Shown piece after piece: positions 1 through 7,908 of a stretch of DNA of 18,834 nt (position 1 is the stretch's first letter; the number at the start of each line of letters is the position of its first letter). Under the pieces are notes generated by a model. It searched no databases. It saw only the letters and a list, made by a program, of their open reading frames with translations, and was not told where the DNA came from. Source of the stretch: Clostridia bacterium (GTDB lineage Bacteria; Bacillota; Clostridia; Oscillospirales; Acutalibacteraceae). The stretch is from assembly GCA_900759575.1 (NCBI GenBank), contig CAAEVU010000223.1, positions 1-18,834 on the forward strand. Direction: 5' to 3'. Position numbers and translations under genes: made by a program.

Positions 1-1167
1 GATCATCTGCACACGGCTGATACTGGACGCAAAGGTGGCCACAATGATCCGTTTGCCCTCCGCCCGCATGAACAGGGAATCCAGAGAGTTGTTCACAGTC
101 TGCTCCGTCTGGGTGAATCCGGGACGTTCCGCATTGGTGGAATCCGCCAACAGGGCCAAAACCCCTTCCTTGCCCAATTCGGCAAACCGGGCCAGGTCGA
201 TCATGCCGCCCTCCGCGGGGGTCATATCGATCTTAAAGTCGCCTGTATGGACCACCACGCCTGCGGGGCTATGAATGGCCAAAGCCACTGCGTCGGCAAT
301 GGAATGGTTCACATGGATCAGTTCCACGTCCATACAGCCCAACTGGATATGGGACCCTGCAGGGGTCACGTGCAGTTTGGCGGAACTGTTCAGGTTATGC
401 TCTTTCAATTTGCCCTCGATCAGGCCGATGGTCAGGGCCGTGCCGTAAACGGGGACATTCAATTTTTTCAGCAGATAGGGCACTGCGCCAATATGGTCTT
501 CATGGCCGTGGGTGATCACCACGCCCCGGATCTTATCCCGGTTCTTTTCCACAAAGGTAAAATCGGGGATCACGCTGTCCACGCCGGGCATATCGTCGTC
601 CGGGAAGGAAAGGCCGCAGTCCACGATGATCATATCGTTCTGGCACTCGTACAAGGTAAAGTTCTTGCCGATCTCATTTAAGCCACCCAGGAAATACACC
701 TTGATGGGCGGCTTTTGGGATTTTTTCGGCCGGCCTCTTCCCTTTCGGGAGGCCCGCTTTTCCTGGGCGGCCTGCTGGGCTTTGAGCGCCTCCACCTGAG
801 CCGCTGTCTGGCTGATGGCAGGTTTCTGGGCCTTGCGCCCGCCCTTGGGGGATTTCCGGTTGGTATCCGCCTTTTTCTTGTTGGAAGTCCCCTGGGTCTT
901 TTCGGCCTTTTTGGGCTCGCTTTTCTTTGTTTCCTGCTTTTTGGTATCCGCCTTTTTGGAATCGTTTTTTCTCGTTTCAGCCGATTTATTTTCCGATTTT
1001 GTCCGGGAACGCTGTCCGCTTTTTTCAGAAGTCTTTTTCGGGCCTGCGATCTTCCCGATTCTCGGAGCGTTTACCGCCCCGCTCAGGACCTGGTCCTGCT
1101 GGCGTCCAATACTTTCCCCTGAGGGGATACGCCGTGTTCTGGTATTTTTCTTTTCTTTCTCTGCCAC
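1..1167 (-). CDS. rnj: Ribonuclease J, C-terminus outside window (389 codons visible)
   Basis: Metallo-beta-lactamase/beta-CASP ribonuclease with 5'-3' exonuclease and endonuclease activity in mRNA decay and RNA maturation. The conserved core starts near residue 155 with KVYFLGGLNEIGKN and then DCGLSFPDDDMPG, a classic RNase J beginning. The zinc-binding HxHxDH motif is seen as THGHEDH at about residues 219-225, followed by HVNHSI and GDFK. Residues 1 to about 150 form an Arg/Lys/Ser/Gln-rich, probably disordered extension with many KK pairs, absent from short Bacillus RNase J proteins but seen in other lineages. The chosen start is GTG at 1165-1167, because AAGGAGG lies 8 nt upstream. An in-frame ATG 39 nt further upstream (first base 1206) has no ribosome binding site. 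The beta-CASP and C-terminal domains lie beyond base 1. Paralogue identity (J1 or J2) cannot be decided. Confidence 0.95.
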   Translation of the reverse strand, partial: MAEKEKKNTRTRRIPSGESIGRQQDQVLSGAVNAPRIGKIAGPKKTSEKSGQRSRTKSENKSAETRKNDSKKADTKKQETKKSEPKKAEKTQGTSNKKKADTNRKSPKGGRKAQKPAISQTAAQVEALKAQQAAQEKRASRKGRGRPKKSQKPPIKVYFLGGLNEIGKNFTLYECQNDMIIVDCGLSFPDDDMPGVDSVIPDFTFVEKNRDKIRGVVITHGHEDHIGAVPYLLKKLNVPVYGTALTIGLIEGKLKEHNLNSSAKLHVTPAGSHIQLGCMDVELIHVNHSIADAVALAIHSPAGVVVHTGDFKIDMTPAEGGMIDLARFAELGKEGVLALLADSTNAERPGFTQTEQTVNNSLDSLFMRAEGKRIIVATFASSISRVQMI

Positions 1168-1622
1168 GTAGAGTTCCTCCTTACGCGAAGTGGTGATTCT
1201 TTCCATCTTGTTTTGTTTCGTGAAAGAGGCCTATCCGTTGGGAGAATCCCGCCCTTTTGGCGGAAAAAGGGCGCAAAAGGCATTCGGCAGCGCAAGCGCC
1301 GGACATACCCGTCCCGGCGCTGACCCTTTCCGCTCTTGATTCTCCGGCCGGTGGGGCACCCTTGCCCCTTTTGGACATCCCAGTTTGGGCCTGTCCCTGT
1401 TTCCGTTTTTACCAGCCTCTTTTTCCGTTCTATCAAAATGCACGCGGCTTTTGCCGCAGCGATGCCAAAAGAAATTCCGCCCTCCAAGCACAGCTTTTGA
1501 AAAGCCCTGGGGCGCTAAACAAAGTCCTGCCACGGTCCTGCCGCAGCCCATCCCCCATATTTCCGCAAAAAACAGTTCATCCTCTTGGGGGCACACGTGC
1601 CGGAGAGCCCTCTCCGGTTAAT
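1168..1622 (-). promoter_or_regulatory. Long hairpin-rich 5' leader of the RNase J gene
   Basis: The sigma-A promoter at 1629-1657 puts the transcript start near 1622, leaving about 455 nt before the GTG. Perfect inverted repeats in this leader are: CCGGAGAG/CTCTCCGG at 1600-1617 (almost at the 5' end of the RNA), GCGGC-AAAA-GCCGC at 1444-1457, GGGGCA/TGCCCC at 1353-1368, GCGCCGG/CCGGCGC at 1296-1320, and CGCCCTTTT/AAAAGGGCG at 1250-1273. GGCAGGAC also occurs twice within about 20 nt around 1520-1540. None of the stems is followed by a U-run, so they are not obvious terminators. Open frames in the leader are short, proline- or arginine-rich and lack ribosome binding sites. I infer a structured regulatory leader; I do not recognise a known riboswitch. 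Confidence 0.5.
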
Positions 1623-1628
1623 ATAGAT

Positions 1629-1657
1629 ATTGTACCGTTTTGCCCTTGGCCTGTCAA
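1629..1657 (-). promoter_or_regulatory. Sigma-A promoter of the RNase J gene
   Basis: Read on the minus strand: TTGACA (1652-1657), a 17-nt spacer, then TACAAT (1629-1634). This is a near-consensus housekeeping promoter. It predicts an A start near 1622, four or five nt before the perfect CCGGAGAG/CTCTCCGG hairpin. Confidence 0.75.
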
Positions 1658-1794
1658 GCCGGGTTGGATTGGGGCTTTCCAGATATTCCTAGTTTGTTCC
1701 CGAACCTTTCCCTTTATTCTAATGGAAAACGCCCTTTGCAAACTGCCCGTTTTCCGGAATTTTGAAAATATTTTTTAAAATATGGTCCGGGGTA

Positions 1795-1823
1795 TTGAAA
1801 TGTATACTAAAATGGTGTATATT
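1795..1823 (+). promoter_or_regulatory. Sigma-A promoter of the nifS-nifU operon
   Basis: TTGAAA (1795-1800), a 17-nt spacer and TATATT (1818-1823) lie in an AT-rich patch about 80 nt upstream of the cysteine desulfurase start. A second possible -10, TATACT at 1803-1808, lacks a good -35. The gap 1168-1901 therefore holds this promoter, the divergent RNase J promoter and the RNase J leader. I see no gene in it. Confidence 0.65.
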
Positions 1824-1901
1824 TAACTCATCTCAAACAGATACTGACAGGAAAGGACCCTTGGCTCCTTCCTGGTGATTGATAGAAAGGATGATTCTTC
1901 C

Positions 1902-3101
<1,200 letters not shown>

Positions 3102-3132
3102 GATTACTTTATATTACTTTATATATAGATAG

Positions 3133-3147
3133 TCCGGCTAGGCCGGA
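3133..3147 (+). other. Small hairpin in the nifS-nifU spacer
   Basis: TCCGGC-TAG-GCCGGA is a perfect 6-bp inverted repeat in the 94-nt intercistronic gap. It lacks a following U-run, so it is more likely an RNA processing or stability element than a terminator. Just upstream, ATTACTTTATAT occurs twice in tandem. Confidence 0.35.
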
Positions 3148-3195
3148 AACACTCTGAAAGACAACGGATTCAAAACAAAGAAAGGATGACTTTTT

Positions 3196-3621
3196 ATGGC
3201 ATACAGTGCGAAAGTGATGGACCATTTCGCCAATCCTCGGAACGTGGGCGAAATGAAGGACTACAGCGGCATGGGCGAAGTGGGAAACCCCAAGTGCGGC
3301 GACATCATGCGGATGTATATCAAAGTGGAAAATAATGTGATCACCGACGTGTCCTTTATGACATTTGGCTGCGGTGCGGCCATCGCCACCAGCAGCATGG
3401 CCACCGAAATGATCAAAGGCAAGACCATTGACCAGGCTCTCACCCTGACCAACAAGGCCGTTATGGAAGCTTTGGACGGGCTGCCGCCGGTGAAAGTTCA
3501 CTGCTCTGTTTTGGCGGAACAGGCTATCAAGTCCGCTGTGGCGGATTACTACAAGCGCCAGGGCATCGACCCCACTCCCATTGTGGGAGAGATCACCGAA
3601 TGTGACGCTTGCCACGTTTAA
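3196..3621 (+). CDS. nifU: NifU/IscU-type Fe-S cluster assembly scaffold
   Basis: A 141-residue scaffold on which the partner desulfurase builds [2Fe-2S]/[4Fe-4S] clusters before transfer to target proteins. The start of the protein (VMDHFANPRNVGEM) is typical. The three cluster cysteines are all present: Cys34 in GNPKCGD (with Asp36), Cys59 in TFGCGAAIATSS and Cys103 in VHCSVLAEQAI. The C-terminus carries an extra CxxC (Cys136, Cys139, in ECDACHV), as in other clostridial NifU-like proteins; this may bind metal or take part in sulfur transfer. AAAGAAAGGA sits upstream of ATG 3196. The protein lacks the C-terminal Nfu domain of full-length nitrogen-fixation NifU, so it should be read as an IscU-like general scaffold. 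The operon ends at the terminator immediately downstream. Confidence 0.94.
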   Translation: MAYSAKVMDHFANPRNVGEMKDYSGMGEVGNPKCGDIMRMYIKVENNVITDVSFMTFGCGAAIATSSMATEMIKGKTIDQALTLTNKAVMEALDGLPPVKVHCSVLAEQAIKSAVADYYKRQGIDPTPIVGEITECDACHV

Positions 3622-3632
3622 ACCCCATCTAC

Positions 3633-3671
3633 AAAAATCCGGAAGGAGCTTCTGCTTCTCCCGGATTTTTT
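3633..3671 (+). terminator. Intrinsic terminator of the nifS-nifU operon
   Basis: ATCCGG pairs with CCGGAT, and an inner AGGAGC pairs with GCTTCT, with one mismatch between the two helices and a TTCT loop. A run of six T follows, and a matching A-run precedes the stem. It begins 12 nt after the nifU stop codon. Confidence 0.85.
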
Positions 3672-3767
3672 GCAGACGACCCCGCTCAATTCACCCGTCC
3701 ATGGTTTGCCTGGGCCAACACCCTTTTTGCCCAAATGCTGGAACAGGAAACCGGCGACGTGGAATAA
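3666..3767 (+). pseudogene. Remnant of a GH125 (alpha-mannosidase) C-terminus
   Basis: In the frame starting at base 3666 the DNA reads FFADDPAQFTRPWFAWANT, then about 14 more residues to a TAA at 3765-3767. From memory, DDP..FTRPWFAWAN..F is the conserved C-terminal signature of glycoside hydrolase family 125 (former DUF1237), exo-alpha-1,6-mannosidases. Nothing recognisable precedes it: the upstream sequence is the nifU terminator, and there is no start codon or ribosome binding site. I infer a decayed or deletion-truncated gene whose 5' part was lost when the nifSU operon came to lie beside it. The family match rests on a short stretch. The loss of a start and of more than 90% of the expected protein is clear from the sequence. 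Confidence 0.6.
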
Positions 3768-3866
3768 ATCCTCCTTTGACGGAAGCGATTTATTCCCGCA
3801 AGTTTAAAAGCAGCATCAAAACAGCATTGGTTTTAAAAAAATCCCCTTGTCACCCTACGTAACCTC

Positions 3867-3897
3867 TTGCTCGTGACCTTGGGTAATGGGCTATGCT
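3867..3897 (+). promoter_or_regulatory. Possible MerR-type promoter with 19-bp spacer
   Basis: TTGCTC (3867-3872), 19 nt, TATGCT (3892-3897). MerR-family regulators characteristically act on promoters with overlong 19-20 bp spacers, so this could be the autoregulated promoter of the merR-like gene. It would give a very short leader of about 15 nt. Just upstream, CACCCTACGTAACC resembles the ACGT-centred sites of drug-sensing MerR proteins, and GTGACCTTGGGTAAT is a partial direct repeat of it (about 10 of 15 bases). The rest of 3672-3918 holds the GH125 remnant and nothing else I can identify. Confidence 0.35.
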
Positions 3898-3918
3898 GAT
3901 AGCAAGGAGGTGAGTTCT

Positions 3919-4635
3919 ATGTCGCTTTATACCACCGGGGAAATGGCCAAACTGGCAGGAGTCTCCGTGCGCACGGTCCAGTTCTACCACAGCAAAGGGA
4001 TTCTTCCCCCCTCCCAGCTCAGTGAAGGAGGAAGGAGGCTGTACTCCCAGGAGGACCTGGGGAAGCTTCAAAGGATCTGCCTATGGAAAGCCATGGGCTT
4101 GACACTGGACACCATCAAAAGCATTTTGGAAAGCCAAAACGCCGACAAGGTCTTGGAGCTTCTTCTGGAAGAACAGGCCAAAACACTGGAAGAGGACATC
4201 CGAGAGCGTCAGCAGCAGTTAAAGTCCATCCGCGCCCTGGAAGAAAACCTGAAAAGCGCCGAAAAGATCCCGGTAAATTCCATTTCCGACATGGAACAGC
4301 TTATGAAAAACAAACGGAAACTGCGGAAGATCCACGGCGTCATGATCGGCTGGGGGATCTTGGCGGATCTGATCCAGGCTGCCGGGCTGGTTCTCTGGAT
4401 CGTCAAGGGGATTTGGGTCCCCTTTGTGGTGTGTCTTGCTCTGGCCGCACTCATCAGCATACTTTTGACACGGTACTACTACCGGAACACGGAGTACCTT
4501 TGCCCCACCTGTGGAACCCGGTTCCGGCCGGGAGTGAAAGAACTGCTCTTTTCCAAGCACACGCCAAAGACCAGAAAGCTCACCTGCGCCCACTGCGGCG
4601 TAAAAGATTACTGCGTGGAAGTGGCAGCGCCGTAA
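3919..4635 (+). CDS. MerR-family regulator with two membrane helices and a zinc ribbon
   Basis: Protein of 238 residues. Residues 4-72 form a MerR winged helix-turn-helix (TTGEMAKLAGVSVRTVQFYH, then the GGRRLYS wing). Residues 75-115 are a charged, Leu-rich helix that is probably the dimerising coiled coil. Two hydrophobic stretches, about 141-161 and 165-185, follow and look like a transmembrane hairpin. The C-terminus holds CPTC (Cys195, Cys198) and CAHC (Cys223, Cys226), a likely four-cysteine zinc ribbon. By topology both the DNA-binding domain and the ribbon should face the cytoplasm. The start is ATG 3919, with a perfect AAGGAGGTGA 8 nt upstream. The gene is monocistronic, with a terminator 15 nt downstream. 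The effector and targets are unknown. The ribbon might sense metal or thiols, or simply be structural. Confidence 0.85.
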   Translation: MSLYTTGEMAKLAGVSVRTVQFYHSKGILPPSQLSEGGRRLYSQEDLGKLQRICLWKAMGLTLDTIKSILESQNADKVLELLLEEQAKTLEEDIRERQQQLKSIRALEENLKSAEKIPVNSISDMEQLMKNKRKLRKIHGVMIGWGILADLIQAAGLVLWIVKGIWVPFVVCLALAALISILLTRYYYRNTEYLCPTCGTRFRPGVKELLFSKHTPKTRKLTCAHCGVKDYCVEVAAP

Positions 4636-4649
4636 CACATAAAAAGGAA

Positions 4650-4687
4650 AAGAAAGAGGGAAACCCATGCCCTCTTTCTTCTTTTTT
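4650..4687 (+). terminator. Intrinsic terminator of the merR-like gene
   Basis: AAGAAAGAGGG (4650-4660) pairs perfectly with CCCTCTTTCTT (4670-4680) around a 9-nt loop. C and six T follow. The A/T-rich outer stem also allows some activity in the other direction. Confidence 0.85.
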
Positions 4688-4688
4688 G

Positions 4689-4697
4689 TGCTACAAT
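4689..4697 (+). promoter_or_regulatory. Possible extended -10 promoter of the PHP gene
   Basis: TGCTACAAT matches an extended -10 (TGnTAnAAT) and directly follows the terminator T-run. There is no convincing -35. It lies 58 nt before the start codon at 4755, so the PHP gene is probably transcribed separately from merR. Confidence 0.4.
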
Positions 4698-4754
4698 AGT
4701 CCTCAACGGGACCGTTCCTTTCCCGTCATCTTGAAGGATCAGGAGGCACCTTCT

Positions 4755-5720
4755 ATGAAAAATCAAGTGCTGCTGCCGGATTCCGGCTATTTTAAAGCAA
4801 ATCTTCACTGCCACACCACCCTTTCCGATGGGGATTTCACCCCAGAGCAGATCAAAGAAGCTTACATGGCCCACGGATATTCCATTGTGGCCTACACCGA
4901 TCACCGGAAATACGTCCACCACACAGAACTGGACGACGAGGGTTTTCTAGCCCTGGCCGCACTGGAGGTGGATCTTTCCGAAGAACTTACGCCGGACCAC
5001 GGCTGGCCGGTGGCCAAGACCTACCACTTGAACCTGCTGGACACCGACCCCACCCAAAACGCTGCCGCAAAGCAGGCTTCTCCCCTGCCCCACTGCCAAT
5101 ACGGGGACGTGGAGGGACTTAACGAATACATCGCCCAAATGAATCAGCTGGGCTTTTTGGTATGTTACAACCACCCTTACTGGTCCTTGCAGGACTGGCG
5201 TGATTACAGCGGCTTAAAAGGGCTGTTTGCCATGGAAATTTACAACCACGGCTGTGAGCACGACGGATTGTATGGATTCAACCCCCAGGTGTACGACGAG
5301 ATGCTTCGCAGCGGGCAGCGGCTGTTCACGCTGGCCACGGATGACAACCACGACCGGCTGCCTTTGGGCCATCCTCTCAACGATTCCTTTGGGGGATTTG
5401 TCATGGTGGCGGCAACCGAACTGACTTACCCGGCGGTAATGGAAGCCTTGCGCGCTGGGCGGTTTTACTGGTCCCAGGGTCCGGAACTTCGGGGAATGTC
5501 CATTGAAAACGGCGTGCTGAAGGTCAAAACTTCGCCGGTGGAGAAGATTTTCCTCACGCTGGAAAACCGGGACTCCTACAAAGCGGTAGTCTCCCCAGGG
5601 GAAACCATGACAGAAGCCCAGTTCCCCCTAAACGGGACAGAGGGCTGGTTCCGGGTACAGGTACGGGACAGCAGGGGCCTGTTCGCCGGGAGCAACGCCT
5701 ATTTCATGGACCAACTGTAA
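4755..5720 (+). CDS. PHP-domain metal-dependent hydrolase
   Basis: Protein of 321 residues with the polymerase-and-histidinol-phosphatase fold: HCHTTLSDGD (His18, His20, Asp25), YTDH (Asp49, His50), a glutamate in ALEVDLSEE (Glu71), His91 in TYHLN, CYNHPYW (His140), and TDDNHD (Asp196/197, His199). These are the usual metal ligands of a trinuclear site. Members hydrolyse phosphoesters such as nucleotides or sugar phosphates. This one resembles stand-alone CehA/YciV-like proteins rather than histidinol phosphatase, so the substrate is unknown. The C-terminal ~80 residues (from about 245) look like a small beta domain. ATG 4755 has AGGAGG 8 nt upstream. No signal peptide is visible, so it should be cytoplasmic. 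It converges on the GH127 gene and shares its terminator. Confidence 0.85.
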   Translation: MKNQVLLPDSGYFKANLHCHTTLSDGDFTPEQIKEAYMAHGYSIVAYTDHRKYVHHTELDDEGFLALAALEVDLSEELTPDHGWPVAKTYHLNLLDTDPTQNAAAKQASPLPHCQYGDVEGLNEYIAQMNQLGFLVCYNHPYWSLQDWRDYSGLKGLFAMEIYNHGCEHDGLYGFNPQVYDEMLRSGQRLFTLATDDNHDRLPLGHPLNDSFGGFVMVAATELTYPAVMEALRAGRFYWSQGPELRGMSIENGVLKVKTSPVEKIFLTLENRDSYKAVVSPGETMTEAQFPLNGTEGWFRVQVRDSRGLFAGSNAYFMDQL

Positions 5721-5792
5721 TTGAAAAAACCACTGCCCGGCTTTTCACAGTCTTCATGGAAACACCGGAAGCACCGCAAAACAGAAAACAAC

Positions 5793-5828
5793 AAAAAGGA
5801 CCCCAGGGAAATCCCTGTGGTCCTTTTT
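5793..5828. terminator. Bidirectional terminator between PHP and GH127 genes
   Basis: AAAAAGGACC-C-CAGGG pairs with CCCTG-T-GGTCCTTTTT around an AAAT loop, with a single C/T mismatch. The stem is flanked by A5 on the left and T5 on the right, so it can stop transcription of the PHP gene (plus) and of the GH127 gene (minus), whose stop codon is 25 nt away. Confidence 0.85.
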
Positions 5829-5852
5829 CTATATAAGTATCCCCAAAGCTGC

Positions 5853-7784
5853 TTATGTCTCCGGCAGCCACACACGCATTTGGTTTTCCCCCCGGTTGCC
5901 CCAGGTATAGTAAGGCACCAGGCGAATCTCCACAGGCTCCTGTTCCGGACGCTTCCGGCTGTAAAGCTCCTGGGTGGGACGCACTCGCCATCCCTCCACG
6001 GTCAGGGGCACGATGCCTCCCAACAACTGGGCGTTGTAGGGCTCTTCCCGGATAGTCCCCTCTTCCGCCACGGACAAGGACAGCACATCCCCTTCATTGT
6101 CCACGCCCTCCGCGCAATAGACCATGGGTCCGCGCTGCACTGCCACACATCCTGTGTCCGCCGGCACCCGGCTGGTAGCGTAGACCTTATAGGGAGTCAT
6201 ATCGAAGCTCAGCTCCACCACGTCCCCTTCTTGGAAAGAACGGTCCACATAAGCGTATCCGTCTTTCGCGCACTCTGCCAAGTCCCATTCCTCCCCGTTC
6301 ACAGAAAGGGTGGTCTTTTGGCTCCACGCCGGGATATGAAACGCCAATGTGGTTTTCTTCTCCCCGTGGAAGGTGAATTTTGCCTTGCCAAACCGGGGAT
6401 ATTCCGTTTCACAGAAAAGACTGTAGCCCAAGGAACTTTCCACTTCCCCACCCAGGTACAGGTGGACAAACAATGTGTTTTCCCCCTCCCCATAGGCGTA
6501 ACTGCCAATGGAGGAAAGCAATCTTGCCACGTTGGGCGGGCAGCAGGCGCAGGCGTACCACGGAGGCCGCTGGGGAAGGTCGTGGAGCTGGGTGGCGGCT
6601 TTCCCAGAGATCCCCGGCACCACTTCCAAGGGATTCACATAGAAAAACCGTTTGCCGTCCAACTGCATGCCGCCCAGCACAGTATTGTACAGGGCACGCT
6701 CCATCACGTCCGTATATTCTCCCTTAGCTTCCAGCTGCAACATTTGCCGGGCAAAGAAAATCAAACCGATGGAAGCGCAGGTCTCGGCGTAGACCGTGGC
6801 ATTGGGCAAGTCATAATCTACGGTGAAGGCCTCTCCCAGCACGGTGGAACCGATGCCACCGGTGACATACATCTGCCGGTGAGTGACGCTCTCCCACAAA
6901 GCATGGCAGGCGTTTTTCAGTCCCTCATCCCCGGACTCCCCTGCCATATCCGCCATGGCGGTATAAAGATACACCGCCCGGACAGCATGGCCCACCGCGT
7001 CTTTCTGCTCCCGCACGGGAAGGGTGCTTTGGGTATAATCCGTATCCACGGTATCGTGATGGGTTCCCCACACATCCCAGCCCCGGGTGGCGTTTTCCTC
7101 CACAAAGTAGTTGGGCTTTTGTCCCCGGGCATCCAGGAAATGAGCGCAAAGCTCCTTATACTTTTCCTTGCCGGTTGCCCGGTACAGCCGCATCAATGCC
7201 AACTCCACTTCCGGGTGTCCCGAATATCCCCGGGTATTATTCTCCATGAACTGCTGGTAAATACAGTCCGCGTTTTTCTCCATGATCTTCAACAGGCTGT
7301 CTTTTCCCGTGGCTTCATAATAGGCGCAGGCGGCTTCCATCAGGTGTCCGGCGCAGTAGAGCTCGTGGGCCTCCTGAAGGTTGGTCCACTTCCGGTTGGG
7401 CTCCTTCACTGTGAAATAGGAATTGAGATACCCGTCTTTTTGCTGGGCCTCTTCCAGCAAGGAGATCACTCCGTCCACTTCCTGCTCCAGCTCCGGGTTC
7501 GGATGCTGGCCCAAGGTGTACGCGGCGGCTTCCAGCCATTTGGCCACATCGCTGTCCTGGAACACCATGCCGTAAAATTCCTCGGTCACTTCTTCTCCCC
7601 GGTTCTTTCGAGCCGCCAAGCGGAGATTTTCCAAGGCATGGCTTTTTTCCACGCCCTCCATTTTATCATTCAGCACTTGGTACTGGTAGGGGATCACTAC
7701 TTCCCGCACAAGCTTTTGGTAGGCAGGCAAAAAACCTTCCCCCGCCCGGTATGCGTTCACTGGCACTTCCCGGCTGATTTTCAT
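5853..7784 (-). CDS. GH127 beta-L-arabinofuranosidase (DUF1680 family)
   Basis: Protein of 643 residues, the normal length for the family. It releases beta-L-arabinofuranose from plant hydroxyproline-linked arabino-oligosaccharides or related glycans. Catalytic residues of the Bifidobacterium HypBA1 type can be placed: acid/base Glu318 in LGEAF, the zinc-site Glu334 and Cys336 in YAETCAS, nucleophile Cys414 and ligand Cys415 in ACCPPN. The N-terminal two thirds is an alpha/alpha barrel; residues from about 430 on are beta-rich. No signal peptide is present, so the enzyme should act on imported oligosaccharides. The start at 7784 has AAGGAG 9 nt upstream. Expression probably responds to arabinose through the palindrome covering its -35. 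No transporter or other pentose gene lies within the window. Confidence 0.93.
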   Translation of the reverse strand: MKISREVPVNAYRAGEGFLPAYQKLVREVVIPYQYQVLNDKMEGVEKSHALENLRLAARKNRGEEVTEEFYGMVFQDSDVAKWLEAAAYTLGQHPNPELEQEVDGVISLLEEAQQKDGYLNSYFTVKEPNRKWTNLQEAHELYCAGHLMEAACAYYEATGKDSLLKIMEKNADCIYQQFMENNTRGYSGHPEVELALMRLYRATGKEKYKELCAHFLDARGQKPNYFVEENATRGWDVWGTHHDTVDTDYTQSTLPVREQKDAVGHAVRAVYLYTAMADMAGESGDEGLKNACHALWESVTHRQMYVTGGIGSTVLGEAFTVDYDLPNATVYAETCASIGLIFFARQMLQLEAKGEYTDVMERALYNTVLGGMQLDGKRFFYVNPLEVVPGISGKAATQLHDLPQRPPWYACACCPPNVARLLSSIGSYAYGEGENTLFVHLYLGGEVESSLGYSLFCETEYPRFGKAKFTFHGEKKTTLAFHIPAWSQKTTLSVNGEEWDLAECAKDGYAYVDRSFQEGDVVELSFDMTPYKVYATSRVPADTGCVAVQRGPMVYCAEGVDNEGDVLSLSVAEEGTIREEPYNAQLLGGIVPLTVEGWRVRPTQELYSRKRPEQEPVEIRLVPYYTWGNRGENQMRVWLPET

Positions 7785-7834
7785 CCCAACGCGCTCCTTT
7801 CCATAGTGCCGGTGTTGTCCCGGCCTTTTGGTCC

Positions 7835-7863
7835 ATCATAGCACAAAGAAATTGTACGTACAA
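7835..7863 (-). promoter_or_regulatory. GH127 promoter with AraR-like operator over the -35
   Basis: Minus strand: TTGTAC (7858-7863), 17 nt, TATGAT (7835-7840). The -35 is half of the perfect 12-bp palindrome TTGTACGTACAA (7852-7863). This matches the core of the AraR (GntR-family) operator described in Bacillus, roughly ATTTGTACGTACAAAT as I recall. A repressor bound there would block RNA polymerase, and release by L-arabinose would fit the enzyme product. Confidence 0.75.
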
Positions 7864-7873
7864 CACATTTTGC

Positions 7874-7904
7874 AAAAAAAGAAACGACACGCTATTGCGT
7901 GTCG
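7874..7904 (-). terminator. Terminator of the tRNA-Gly gene
   Basis: Minus strand: CGACACGC-AATA-GCGTGTCG, a perfect 8-bp hairpin, followed by TTTCTTTTTTT. It starts 5 nt after the tRNA CCA end. Confidence 0.9.
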
Positions 7905-7908
7905 CCTT

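Noticed and set aside
1231..1596. Minus-strand frame of about 121 codons in the RNase J leader
   Set aside because: No ribosome binding site and a biased composition. It lies over several perfect hairpins, so a structured RNA is the better reading.
1257..1778. Plus-strand frame between RNase J and nifS
   Set aside because: Proline/phenylalanine-rich sequence with no ribosome site or promoter. It runs through both divergent promoters.
3133..3147. Hairpin between nifS and nifU as a terminator
   Set aside because: There is no U-run after the stem, and the two genes form a functional pair, so termination here is unlikely.
3581..3862. Plus-strand frame overlapping the end of nifU
   Set aside because: It reads through the nifU terminator in a frame without similarity. 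The GH125-like residues lie in a different frame.
5721..7841. A 706-codon open frame on the plus strand opposite the GH127 gene
   Set aside because: It is rich in His, Gln and Pro, has no recognisable domain or ribosome site, and mirrors a gene with clear catalytic motifs. It is a shadow of GC-biased codon use.
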